Shown here: positions 25,769 through 34,000 of the stretch, piece by piece | How the letters are laid out: every line of letters begins with the position of its first letter | Position numbering within the stretch: position 1 is the first letter of the stretch | Assembly (NCBI RefSeq): GCF_002860365.1 | Contig: NZ_NMWT01000005.1 | Span: 10,514-74,513, forward strand | Direction of reading: 5' to 3' | Length of the DNA: 64,000 bases | Origin: Bifidobacterium parmae | GTDB taxonomy: Bacteria; Actinomycetota; Actinomycetes; Actinomycetales; Bifidobacteriaceae | Notes under the pieces: generated by a model | The model's database searches: none | Told to the model about the DNA's origin: nothing | The model's input: the letters and a program-made list of their open reading frames with translations, nothing else | Translations under genes and position numbers: made by a program

Positions 25769-27532
25769 TCACTCGCTCACGTCGAGGGCGAGCAGGTCGT
25801 CGATGGTCTGGCGGCGCAGCATCACGTGTGCGCCGCTCTCCCCCACGCCCACGACCGCCGGGATCAGCGCCTGGTTGTAGTTCGACGCCATCGTGCGGCC
25901 GTACGCGCCGGTGACCGGCACGGCGAGGATGTCGCCGCGCTTGAGGTCGGCGGGGAGCCGCACCTCGTGCACGACGATGTCGCCGGACTCGCAGTGCATG
26001 CCGACGACGCGCGCGAGCATCGTCTCGTCGGAGCCGCGGCGGTTAGCGAGACGGGCCGTGTAGTCGGCGCCGTACAGGGCGGGGCGGATGTTGTCGCTCA
26101 TGCCGCCGTCGACGGACACGTACACGCGTTCCGTGATCGGCTCGCCCGCCTTGTCCTTCGCGTCGCTCAGGTGCACGGGCTTGATGGTGCCGACCCGGTA
26201 GAGGGTCACGCCGGCGGGCGCGACGATCCAACGGCCCGGCTCGAAGCTGATCGCCGGCGCGGGCATGCCGAGCGCGCGGTTGATGCCCGTGACCGCCTCG
26301 GCGAGGCGCGTGAGCTCGCGGCGCACGTCCATCGAATCCTCGCCGTCCGTGTACGCGACGGAGTAGCCGCCGCCCAGATCGACTTCGGTCAGCGTGTACG
26401 CGTCGGTCGCGTAGAACGTCTTCCGCAGGAGCATCATGCGCTTGGCGGCCTGGATGAACGCGTCCGCATCGTGGATGTTCGAGCCGATGTGCGAGTGGAT
26501 GCCGACCAGTTCGAGCGTGTCCTGATGGCGGAGGATGTCCTTGAGCACGGCGAGCGCCGGGCCGTCGGCCACGGTGCTCATCGCGGAGGCGAGCGCCTTG
26601 TCCGTCTCGGAGACCTGCTCGTGGCTCAGGTCATACGGGTATTTCACGTCGTACTGCAGCTCGCGGCCGCCACGCGCGCCGTCGTCCCCGCTCCCGCTAA
26701 CGGACTCCGCCCGCGGACCGGCACCTTCCCCGCTCCCGCTAACGAGCTCCGCCCGCGGACCGGCACCTTCCCCGCTCCCACTGGCGAGCTCCGCACGCGG
26801 ACCGTCACCTTCCCCGCTCCCGCCGGCGGGAGCTGTCCGCGAAGCGGACTGAGGGTGGTCGTCGCGCTGCACAAGCCGCGCGTTGGTCGCGGCGGGCGTC
26901 GCCGCGGTCGGTTCGGCGGCGAGCGTGTCGAGCACGCCAAGCACACCCGCGTCCGCGCCGGCGGGCAGCAGCGGCACGCCGAACTTCTGGTCCTCGTGCG
27001 CGGTGGAGATGTACTCGTGGCCGCCCGCGTGGATGCCGGCGGTGACGCGCAGCATCACCTTGGCGCGTTTGCCGAGCTTGGCGGCGATGGCGGCGATGCG
27101 CGCCGGCTCGTCGGGCGAGTCGACGACGATCTTCGCGAAGCCTTCTTCGATGGCGAGCGCGATCTCCTCGTCCGTCTTGTTGTTGCCGTGGAGCACGAGG
27201 CGGCGGCCGGGCGCGCCGGCGGCGAGCGCGATCCGCATCTCGCCCATCGAGCAGGTGTCGACGAGCATGCCCGCTTCGGTGACGATGCGCACGATCTCCT
27301 TGGACAGGAACGCCTTGCCGGCGAAGCTCACGTGCGTGGTGGACGTGTGGAACGCGTCGGCGGCGGCCTTGACGAAGTGGCGTGCGCGGTCGCGCACCTC
27401 GTCGGTGTCGATGAGGTAGAGCGGCGAGCCGAACTCGTCGAGCAGGGATGCGGCGGTGCGCCCGTGGAAGGTGAGCGCGCCGGTTTCGGGGTCGACGGCC
27501 GAGGCCGCCGGCCAGATCGGTGTGATGGCCAT
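25769..27532 (-). CDS. lysA: Diaminopimelate decarboxylase with a repeat-derived insertion
   Basis: PLP enzyme making L-lysine from meso-diaminopimelate. The fold-III barrel carries the PLP lysine in THVSFAGKAFLSKEI, plus HEDQKFGVPLL, the HSHIGSNI loop, DLGGGYSVAY, FEPGRWIVAPAGV and CESGDIVVHEV at the active site. It is 587 residues, against roughly 420 for common bacterial LysA. The excess sits between KFG and HSHIGS and contains three 14-residue repeats (GSGEGxGPRAELxS) encoded by a 42-bp tandem array, next to a half copy of the intergenic palindromic repeat (residues about 225-283). The frame is open throughout. ATG 27532 has AAGGA six bases upstream. Downstream of argS. Confidence 0.94.
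   Translation of the reverse strand: MAITPIWPAASAVDPETGALTFHGRTAASLLDEFGSPLYLIDTDEVRDRARHFVKAAADAFHTSTTHVSFAGKAFLSKEIVRIVTEAGMLVDTCSMGEMRIALAAGAPGRRLVLHGNNKTDEEIALAIEEGFAKIVVDSPDEPARIAAIAAKLGKRAKVMLRVTAGIHAGGHEYISTAHEDQKFGVPLLPAGADAGVLGVLDTLAAEPTAATPAATNARLVQRDDHPQSASRTAPAGGSGEGDGPRAELASGSGEGAGPRAELVSGSGEGAGPRAESVSGSGDDGARGGRELQYDVKYPYDLSHEQVSETDKALASAMSTVADGPALAVLKDILRHQDTLELVGIHSHIGSNIHDADAFIQAAKRMMLLRKTFYATDAYTLTEVDLGGGYSVAYTDGEDSMDVRRELTRLAEAVTGINRALGMPAPAISFEPGRWIVAPAGVTLYRVGTIKPVHLSDAKDKAGEPITERVYVSVDGGMSDNIRPALYGADYTARLANRRGSDETMLARVVGMHCESGDIVVHEVRLPADLKRGDILAVPVTGAYGRTMASNYNQALIPAVVGVGESGAHVMLRRQTIDDLLALDVSE
26686..26860. repeat. 42-bp tandem array plus half palindromic repeat inside lysA
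   Basis: Units begin at 26686, 26728, 26770 and 26812. The last unit continues into CTCCCGCCGGCGGGAG and CTGAGGGTGGTC, the left half of the repeat family found in the gaps of this window. The 42-bp period is divisible by three, so lysA stays in frame. Confidence 0.92.
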
Positions 27533-27550
27533 ATCGGGTCCTTCTTTCTC

Positions 27551-27656
27551 CTCCCGCTGGCGGGAGGTGGCATGAAATGCCGGAGGGTGGTCGACGGACA
27601 GGCCATCGGACCACCCCCAGTCCACCCAAGGGCGGACAGCCCCCGCCAGCGGGGGC
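27551..27656. repeat. Composite palindromic repeat in the argS-lysA gap
   Basis: CTCCCGCTGGCGGGAG hairpin, GGAGGGTGGTC and its partner GGACCACCC, and a right hairpin CCCCCGCCAGCGGGGG. It lies within a presumed operon, 19 bp before the lysA start codon, so it can affect read-through or processing between argS and lysA. Confidence 0.9.
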
Positions 27657-27684
27657 CGAAATGCGTATCGGCTTCGCCGATTCC

Positions 27685-29529
27685 TTACATCTTGTCCGGG
27701 GCGGAGACGCCGAGGAGGTCGAGGCCGGAGGCGATGACCGCCTGGACGGCGTCGTTGAGCTTGAGGCGGGCGGCGGCGCGGGCCGGTTCGGGGGCCTTGG
27801 CGATGCGCAGCGCCTCGCGTTCGGCCTCGGTGCCGCGCTCCTCGAGCCCGGTCAGGTCCATCGGCACGACGCGCTCCACGTTGTACCACTTGTGGTACGT
27901 GGCGGCGAGGTCCTCGAGGTAGCGGGCGACGCGGTGCGGGGCGCGCTTGTCGCCGGCCTCCTTGACGACGGCCGGCCACTGGGCGAGCGCGGCGAGCACC
28001 TCGCCGTCGGCCTCGGTGTCGAGCAGGCCGAGGTCGGCGCCCTCGACGGTCACGCCGGCGTCGGCCGCGTTGCGGTCCACGTTGCAGGAGCGCGCGTGCG
28101 CGTACTGCACGTAGTACACCGGGTTGTCGTTCGAGTGGGAGGCGAGCAGGTTGAGGTCGATGTCGACCGGGGAGTTGTAGTCGGTGCGTGCGAGCGAGTA
28201 GCGGGACGCGTCCACGCCGATCGCGTCGACGAGGTCGTCGATGGTGACGACGTTGCCGGCGCGCTTGGACATGCGCACGGCCTTGCCGTCCTTGAGCACG
28301 TTGACGAGCTGGCCGATGAGGATCTGCATGTTCTCGCCCGGCTTGTCGCCGAACGCCTCGCACATGGCCATCATGCGGCCGATGTAGCCGTGGTGGTCGG
28401 CGCCGAGCATGTAGATCGCGACGTCGGCCGGGTCCTGCGCGCGGTGGCGCTTGTTCCAGTAGTAGGCGATGTCGGCGGCGAAGTACGCGAACTCGCCGTT
28501 GGACTTGATGATGACGCGGTCCTTGTCGTCGCCGTGCTTGGTGGACGCGAACCAGGTGGCGCCGTCCTTCTCGTAGATGTCGCCGCGGCCGCGCAGCTCG
28601 GCGATGGCGCGCTCCACCTCGCCGTCCTGATAGAGGCTGTTCTCGTGGAACCACACGTCGAAGTCGACATGGAAGTCCTTCATCGACTTGCGGATCTCGT
28701 CGAACATCATCGGCACGGCGCGCTTGCGGAACTCCTCGCGCAGCTCGGAGTCGGATTCGCCGATCGGCTCGCCGTCCGCGTTGAGGCCCTGGTCCTCGTG
28801 CTGCAGGGTGGTCAGGTCGACGCCGTCGGCCTTGGCCTCGGCCTCGACGCGGCGGGCGATCTCGTCGATGTACGCGCCCTTGTAGCCGTCGAACGGGGTC
28901 TCGGTCTGGTAGCCCTGCGCACCGAGGTCGTTGTCGTGCGCCCAGGCGGCGACGAGGGACTTGGCGAAGCGGTTGATCTGCTCGCCGTGGTCGTTGAAGT
29001 AGTATTCGCGCACGACCTTCGCGCCGTTGGCTTCGAGCACGCGGGCCATCGAATCGCCGGTGGCGGCCCAGCGGGTGCCGCCGATGTGGATCGGGCCGGT
29101 CGGGTTGGCGGAGACGAACTCGAGGTTCAGGGTCTCGCCGCCGAGGTGGCCGTTGCGGCCGAACGCGGAGACGCCGGCGTCGGTGCACGGCGCGGCGAGC
29201 ACCGCGTCGACGACGGCCGCGGCGGACGCGGAGTCGAGGGTGATGTTGATGAAGCCGGGGCCGGCGACCTCCACCTTGGCGACGCCGTCGGCGGCGGTGA
29301 GTTCGGCGGCGAACAGGTCGGCCAGGTCGCGCGGCTTCATGCCGGCCTTCTTGGCGAGCTGCATCGCGGCGTTCGACGCCCAGTCGCCGTGCGCGCGGTC
29401 CTTCGGGCGCATGACGGCGAATTTGGCGACCGGCGGGATGAGGTCTTCGGTGAGCTGTCCGGCCTTTCCGGCGGCGACAAGCTCGTGGGCAATACGCGAA
29501 ATGAGTTCGCTCAACGCTTCAGGATTCAT
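27685..29529 (-). CDS. argS: Arginyl-tRNA synthetase
   Basis: Class I synthetase charging tRNA-Arg. The 614-residue protein has the N-terminal tRNA-binding additional domain, then the HIGH motif as SANPTGPIHIGGTRWAA near residue 140, and the KMSKS-like loop as AVRMSKRAGNVVTI near 425. The C-terminal anticodon-binding helices finish in LLGVSAPDKM. A GGAAG site sits immediately before the ATG. It precedes lysA on the same strand, an arrangement common in Actinobacteria where argS-lysA-hom-thrB are adjacent; here hom-thrB are separated from it by the PTS genes. Confidence 0.97.
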   Translation of the reverse strand: MNPEALSELISRIAHELVAAGKAGQLTEDLIPPVAKFAVMRPKDRAHGDWASNAAMQLAKKAGMKPRDLADLFAAELTAADGVAKVEVAGPGFINITLDSASAAAVVDAVLAAPCTDAGVSAFGRNGHLGGETLNLEFVSANPTGPIHIGGTRWAATGDSMARVLEANGAKVVREYYFNDHGEQINRFAKSLVAAWAHDNDLGAQGYQTETPFDGYKGAYIDEIARRVEAEAKADGVDLTTLQHEDQGLNADGEPIGESDSELREEFRKRAVPMMFDEIRKSMKDFHVDFDVWFHENSLYQDGEVERAIAELRGRGDIYEKDGATWFASTKHGDDKDRVIIKSNGEFAYFAADIAYYWNKRHRAQDPADVAIYMLGADHHGYIGRMMAMCEAFGDKPGENMQILIGQLVNVLKDGKAVRMSKRAGNVVTIDDLVDAIGVDASRYSLARTDYNSPVDIDLNLLASHSNDNPVYYVQYAHARSCNVDRNAADAGVTVEGADLGLLDTEADGEVLAALAQWPAVVKEAGDKRAPHRVARYLEDLAATYHKWYNVERVVPMDLTGLEERGTEAEREALRIAKAPEPARAAARLKLNDAVQAVIASGLDLLGVSAPDKM

Positions 29530-29656
29530 TCTTCCAAGAATACCGACCGCGCCGACGTTCCCCGCCAGTCGTCATCGTCCCCATTTCTCATCACCGCCAT
29601 TTCTCATCGTCGCCAACCGCGTCATCGCTCAACCGTCGCCCCGCCCGAGCCGACCG

Positions 29657-29823
29657 GCGCAAGAAATCCCGGAAAACACCCCCGTCATCCCGGATTTCTC
29701 GCACTGACCGTCTCCCAGCGCAAGAAATCCCGGAAGCCGACCCACATTCCCGGGAATCCTTGCACTGACCACGTCTCAGCGCAAGGAATCCCGGACGATA
29801 CGGATTATTCCCGGGAATCCTTG
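29657..29823. repeat. 61-bp tandem array of inverted-repeat units
   Basis: GCGCAAG starts recur at 29657, 29718 and 29779, exactly 61 bases apart. Arms such as GCAAGGAATCCCGG and CCGGGAATCCTTGC pair across CACTGACC...CA loops. Neighbouring units swap an A-T for a G-C pair in both arms. It lies downstream of the permease gene and upstream of argS; no gene is supported in 29530-29897. Confidence 0.88.
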
Positions 29824-29903
29824 CGCCGCACCGTCACGGCGCCGCACCGTCACGGCGCCGCACCGTCACGGCGCCGCACCGTCACGGCACCGCACCGTCA
29901 CCG
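29824..29903. repeat. Five tandem 16-bp units at the end of the permease gene
   Basis: CGCCGCACCGTCACGG repeats at 29824, 29840, 29856 and 29872; the fifth, at 29888, carries two changes. The last unit covers the permease stop codon (29898-29900), so unit number could alter the 3' end of that gene. Confidence 0.9.
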
Positions 29904-31304
29904 ACCAGTGGCGCCGCCGCGCCGACGTTCCAGCAGATGGTAGCCTCCATAGCACAGCGCGACGAACGGGATCATATAGAACAGCGTCGAACGCTGCGTC
30001 TCGTCGAGCACGACGAGCACCAGCGCGCCGATGCACATGACGATCGCCATCCACGGCAATACCGGGAATCCCGGCGCACGGTAGCCGAGCTCCTCCACCG
30101 TGTGGCCGTCGCGGCGCCATTCGCGCCGGAACCGGATGTGGCACACGCACACCGAGAACCACACGACCAACGTCGCAAGACCCGAGACCGCGACCAGCAC
30201 GAGATACACGGTGGACGCGGCGACCACTGACGACAGCAGCGCGAGCAGCGACCCCGCCATGCTGAACAGCACCGCCCACACGGGCACGCCGCGGAAGTTC
30301 GTCTTCGCGAACCGCGCCGGGATGAGCCGCTCCTTCGCGAGCGACCACACCATGCGCGAGCACACGTACAGGCCGGAGTTCGCGGCCGACAGCACGGCCG
30401 TGAGCACCACGAAGTTCATCACGTCGCCGGCGAACGGCATGCCGATCGACTGGAACACGAGCACGAACGGGCTGGTCTCCACGCCCGCCTTGTGCCACGG
30501 GATCAGCGCGGCCATCACGAGGATCGAGCCAATGAAGAAGATCGCGAGGCGCAGCACGGTCGTGTGCACGGCCTTCGGGATCGCCTTGCCCGGATCCTTC
30601 GTCTCGCCGGCGGCGACGCCCACCACCTCGGTGCCGGAGAACGCGAACACGACGGTCAGCAGCGTGGAGAACACGGGAGCGAAGCCGTTCGGGAACCAGC
30701 CGTCGGCCGTGAAGTTGCCGAACAGCGGCGCGTGCGTGTAGCCGGCAATCGGAATCGCGCCGAAGATCGCGAGCAGGCCGATCACGATGAACACGACGAT
30801 CGCGAACACCTTGATCGACGCGAACCAGAACTCAGCCTCGCCATAGAGACGTACGGAAAGGATATTGAGGGCGAACACGACGGCGATGAACACCGCCGAC
30901 CACACCCATGCCGGAGAGTCCGGGAACCAGCGTTGCATGAGCAGGCCCGCCGCCGTGAACTCGCTGGCGAGCGCCACCGCCCAGTTGAGCCAGTACAGCA
31001 CGGCGATCACGAACGCGGTGCCGGGACCGATGAAGCGTTTCGCGTACATGTGGAAGCTGCCCGCGTACGGCATCGCGACGGACAGTTCGCCGAGCGAGAC
31101 CATCACGCAGTAGACGAGCACGGATCCGACCGCGTACGCGAGGATCGCGCCGAGCGGACCGGCCTGATGAATCGTGTAGCCGGACGAGACGAACAGGCCG
31201 GTGCCGATCACGCCGCCGAGCGAGATCATCGTCAGGTGGCGCGACTCCATCTTGCGTTCGAGACCGTTGTCCTGTGTGTCGTCGGAATTGCCGGCGTGGG
31301 CCAT
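29898..31304 (-). CDS. APC-family amino-acid permease
   Basis: Proton-coupled amino-acid importer of the AAT/LysP type, 468 residues and twelve predicted helices. The start of helix 1 is SLGGVIGTGLFVSSGYTI, the substrate-backbone loop of this family; GAGLF-type and ELSVAMPYAGSFHMYAKRFIGP segments and VFAFSGTEVVGVAAGETKDPGKAIPKA are also typical. Basic or aromatic amino acids are common substrates, but none is proven here. Start: AAGGAG seven bases before ATG 31304; the frame is open up to 31373 without a site. The stop codon lies in a 16-bp tandem array. Confidence 0.9.
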   Translation of the reverse strand: MAHAGNSDDTQDNGLERKMESRHLTMISLGGVIGTGLFVSSGYTIHQAGPLGAILAYAVGSVLVYCVMVSLGELSVAMPYAGSFHMYAKRFIGPGTAFVIAVLYWLNWAVALASEFTAAGLLMQRWFPDSPAWVWSAVFIAVVFALNILSVRLYGEAEFWFASIKVFAIVVFIVIGLLAIFGAIPIAGYTHAPLFGNFTADGWFPNGFAPVFSTLLTVVFAFSGTEVVGVAAGETKDPGKAIPKAVHTTVLRLAIFFIGSILVMAALIPWHKAGVETSPFVLVFQSIGMPFAGDVMNFVVLTAVLSAANSGLYVCSRMVWSLAKERLIPARFAKTNFRGVPVWAVLFSMAGSLLALLSSVVAASTVYLVLVAVSGLATLVVWFSVCVCHIRFRREWRRDGHTVEELGYRAPGFPVLPWMAIVMCIGALVLVVLDETQRSTLFYMIPFVALCYGGYHLLERRRGGATGR

Positions 31305-31395
31305 GCTGGGACTCCTTGTATCATCCGTGTCAGTCGTCATGCGGCGACTACCGTATGATACCAACGCCCGCAACGTCGGCCCCGGCCGGCCGCGG

Positions 31396-31788
31396 TCACA
31401 GCACGGCGATCGCGTCGATCTCGACGAGCGCGCCCTTCGGGATGTCGTTGCCGCCGAACGCGACGCGCGCCGGCTTCACGGAGCCGATGAACACCTCGGC
31501 GTAGCGGGCGTCCACCTCCTTGAAGTCCTCCACGTTCTTCAGGTAGATGGTGGCGCGCACGACGTGCTCGATGCCGGTGCCGGCCGTGTCGAGGATGTGC
31601 TTGATGTTCTTCAGCGCCTGCGCGGCCTGCTCGCCCGCGGTCTCGCCGGCCAGTTCGCCGGTGGCCGGGTCGATGCCCAGCTGGCCGGACACGAACACAA
31701 AGCCGTTGGCCTTGACCGCCTGGCTGTACGCGCCCAGCGCCGCCGGCGCCTCGGAGGTCGCGACCGCTTCCATCTTTTCGCTCATCAT
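31396..31788 (-). CDS. ridA: RidA family enamine/imine deaminase
   Basis: RidA (YjgF/YER057c/UK114) protein that hydrolyses reactive 2-aminoacrylate and related imines produced by PLP enzymes. About 130 residues. Signature segments are ALGAYSQAVKANGFVFVSGQLGIDPATGEL and the C-terminal PARVAFGGNDIPKGALVEIDAIAV, including the Arg that binds the carboxylate. Two consecutive ATGs (31788 and 31785) follow GAGGAG; the second has the better spacing. It fits this genome's many C-S lyase and threonine-pathway enzymes, which make 2-aminoacrylate. Confidence 0.94.
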   Translation of the reverse strand: MMSEKMEAVATSEAPAALGAYSQAVKANGFVFVSGQLGIDPATGELAGETAGEQAAQALKNIKHILDTAGTGIEHVVRATIYLKNVEDFKEVDARYAEVFIGSVKPARVAFGGNDIPKGALVEIDAIAVL

Positions 31789-31905
31789 GTGCTCCTCTCG
31801 GTTGCCCGTTCGCCCGGTGCCGCAGCCGATGCCGCACGGGCGTGTGATTACCCAGCAGTGTAGTGAGCGCATGTGTCGCCACCGTGCGCGATGCCCGTCA
31901 TACGG

Positions 31906-32913
31906 TCACGCGAGCGGCCGCGCCCACGGCACCGCGTCGCCGGAGCCGCGTGCGCCGCCTCGCGCGCCGGTCCGCGGCCCGTCGCCCATGTCGCGCCCGT
32001 CGACGCGCACCGCGTGACGGTCGACCACATGGTCGAGCCGCCGTGCGCTGTCGCCGAGCACACCGCTCGCCCCGAGCTTGAGGCACCGGTTCGCCTCGCG
32101 GTAGTCGCCGCTCACGCCCGCGTAGACGGGCATGTGGTCACGTTCGGCGCGACGGGCCACACGCGGGTCGAACCGGTCGCCGCGCATGACGACGAAGCTC
32201 GCGCCGCGCGGCCACGTGATGCGCGCGTGGCCGGCCGGGCTCACGCATTTGCCGACGAGCCAGCGCGGGTGCGCGCGGTGGACGAGTCGGATGGCGGCAT
32301 CGTCCGTGGACATGATCATCACGCGGGACGCGAAGTCATGGCGTTCGATCTGCCGCGAAACCGCTTCGGTGACGCGCGGCGCGTGACGGTCGTCGGTCTT
32401 GAGATGCAGCAGCAGGCCGAGATGGTCGTTCGTGCGCCGCGCGGCGAGGATCGCCTGCGCGAGCGTGGGGATGTGGAAGGTCTCGCCGTTCTGACGCATC
32501 GGCATGCGTTGCAGCACGCGCGTCGGCGTGGACGCGACCGGCACGTCGCGCCCGTCGGCGGACAGACGGCCGGTGCGCCGGTCGTGGAAGACGACGGGCG
32601 TGCCGTCCGCGTCGAGGCGGATGTCGATCTCCGCGTAGTCGGCGCCGCGCGCGCCCGCGTTGGCGATCGCGTGCAGCGAGTTCTCGGGCGCGGAATCGTC
32701 GCCTCGATGGGCGATGGCGAGCGGCCGCACCGTCCACATGTCGCGCGAGTCGCTCACGGCCGGCGTGCCGGCGGCGTCCAACCCGTCACGTTCACGGCGA
32801 CGCAGGTTCGCGACGGCCGCACCGCCGACGACCAGCGCGAGCGTAATGGCCAGGATGATGAGGTGCGCGATCCAACGACGGCCGCCCCGACTTTCCGTGT
32901 CCCACTGTTCCAT
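31906..32913 (-). CDS. Membrane-anchored glycerophosphodiester phosphodiesterase
   Basis: GDPD-family enzyme hydrolysing glycerophosphodiesters to glycerol-3-phosphate and an alcohol. 335 residues with one N-terminal helix (IAHLIILAITLALVVGGAAVA), so the catalytic barrel is outside the membrane. Catalytic segments are AIAHRGDDSAPENSLHAI, YAEIDIRLDADGTPVVFHD and a later LLLHLKTDD. The C-terminus is Gly/Arg-rich and probably disordered. ATG 32913 has AGGAGGT five bases upstream. A second, unlinked GDPD gene lies at 38703-39818. Confidence 0.88.
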   Translation of the reverse strand: MEQWDTESRGGRRWIAHLIILAITLALVVGGAAVANLRRRERDGLDAAGTPAVSDSRDMWTVRPLAIAHRGDDSAPENSLHAIANAGARGADYAEIDIRLDADGTPVVFHDRRTGRLSADGRDVPVASTPTRVLQRMPMRQNGETFHIPTLAQAILAARRTNDHLGLLLHLKTDDRHAPRVTEAVSRQIERHDFASRVMIMSTDDAAIRLVHRAHPRWLVGKCVSPAGHARITWPRGASFVVMRGDRFDPRVARRAERDHMPVYAGVSGDYREANRCLKLGASGVLGDSARRLDHVVDRHAVRVDGRDMGDGPRTGARGGARGSGDAVPWARPLA

Positions 32914-33057
32914 ACCGCACCTCCTGCCTGTTCGAGCAGGATTCATTATGCGCGCCATGAGTAAAAGCCGAACGCGATTTCATGGCTTCCTCATGGTTAT
33001 CTCAGGGAAAATTCAGGGTTACGCATAGCGCCATGACGATCGGCCTCAGACGACGAA

Positions 33058-33083
33058 GGCCCCGCATCCTGCGATGCGGGGCC
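33058..33083 (-). terminator. Hairpin following tRNA-Arg
   Basis: GGCCCCGCATC and GATGCGGGGCC form an 11-bp perfect stem with a four-base loop, 12 bases past the tRNA 3' end. There is only a short T-run. Confidence 0.7.
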
Positions 33084-33094
33084 TCGATTCCGAG

Positions 33095-33167
33095 TGGGCT
33101 CGAAGGGGTTCGAACCCTCGACCTTCTGTTCCGGAGACAGACGCTCTATCCACTGAGCTACGAACCC
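33095..33167 (-). tRNA. tRNA-Arg (anticodon CCG)
   Basis: On the minus strand the 73-base gene folds as a standard cloverleaf. The acceptor GGGTTCG pairs with CGAGCCC (discriminator A). The D-arm is AGCTCAGTGGATAGAGC. The anticodon stem TCTGT/ACAGA encloses the loop CTCCGGA with anticodon CCG, reading CGG codons. The T-arm is GAGGG/CCCTT-like around TTCGAAC. CCA is not encoded. Confidence 0.95.
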
Positions 33168-33360
33168 AGAATCACACATCCGCGACCCACCCGAAGGCAC
33201 GCGCCGCGAGATGCAACTCCCCTACTGTACACCACGCCGGCACCACGCGCGACACCACCATCACCAAACTACCAGCGCAACAGTCGTCTCCCGTCAGTCT
33301 CGGATCCGCCGGCGACGGAGAGAATCACAGGATACTGTCACCATCAGGATCGGGGTCTTC

Positions 33361-33785
33361 GTGCCACACAAGGGGTACGACGGTGAAGTGTGGCGCACGA
33401 GCGCGCCACACTTCGCCGGAATCGGCAGGTGAAAGCGCGAAGTGGCGTGCTGACGGTGCGAAAATGTGCCACGCAAGCCCGAGAAACGGGTCCCGGCGGA
33501 TAGTGTGGCTCAGGGCCGCGCCACACTTGGGAGGATTCCGCGCTTTGCGGGCTTGCGTGGCACGTATTCACCGCGAAATCGCGCCACACGAGCCCGAATC
33601 AGACCGATACCGGCGTTGTGTGGCACGACGCCGTGCCACACAACGTTCCGGTAACCATTGCGTGGCACGCGAATCCCGCAACAGACAGCGCGGAGACCTC
33701 GGATACGGCTTAAGTGCCGAAAAATGTCGCAGACGACATTGTTATCCACCCAAAAATGCGCTCCACGACACTTTTCGGCACTTAA
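33361..33785. repeat. Cluster of GTGTGGC-type palindromes in a gene-free stretch
   Basis: In 33168-34000 there is no supported gene. Perfect inverted repeats: GAAGTGTGGCGC (33385-33396) with 33403-33414; CGTTGTGTGGCAC (33614-33626) with 33633-33645; GTGCCACGCAAGCCC (from 33466) with GGGCTTGCGTGGCAC (near 33549-33563). TTAAGTGCCGAAAAATGTCG (33710-33729) pairs with 33766-33785 with one mismatch. The core GTGTGGC/GCCACAC occurs many times. Confidence 0.85.
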
Positions 33786-34000
33786 CCGCGAAACAGACCC
33801 GCGAACGACCAGTCTCGACTTCTCGGACCTGGCGTTTCACGGATCCGCACGAACCGGGCATAATGGCTCATGCAATGAATCGAAGATGGCAGGAAGCCAT
33901 CCACATCGGCGGCACAGCGTGACGGCACCATGCAAAGCGGCAGATCATCCCGCACACGTGACCTGCGTCGATGCGATCCGAGAGAAAGGAAGGAATCATC

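Noticed and set aside
25769-29188. lysA extended upstream into argS as one 1139-codon frame
   Set aside because: The extra part is argS read out of frame. The lysA start at 27532 has a good ribosome site and matches the LysA N-terminus.
29657-29903. CRISPR array
   Set aside because: Units are contiguous tandem repeats with inverted arms and no unique spacers of constant length; no cas genes are in the window.
33742-33750. DnaA box or replication origin (TTATCCACC)
   Set aside because: A single imperfect box inside an inverted repeat; there are no further boxes, and no dnaA or dnaN nearby.
33074-33922. Plus-strand open frame across the tRNA-Arg antisense and palindrome cluster
   Set aside because: It reads through the tRNA antisense strand and the inverted repeats, has no start signal, and shows no recognisable domain.
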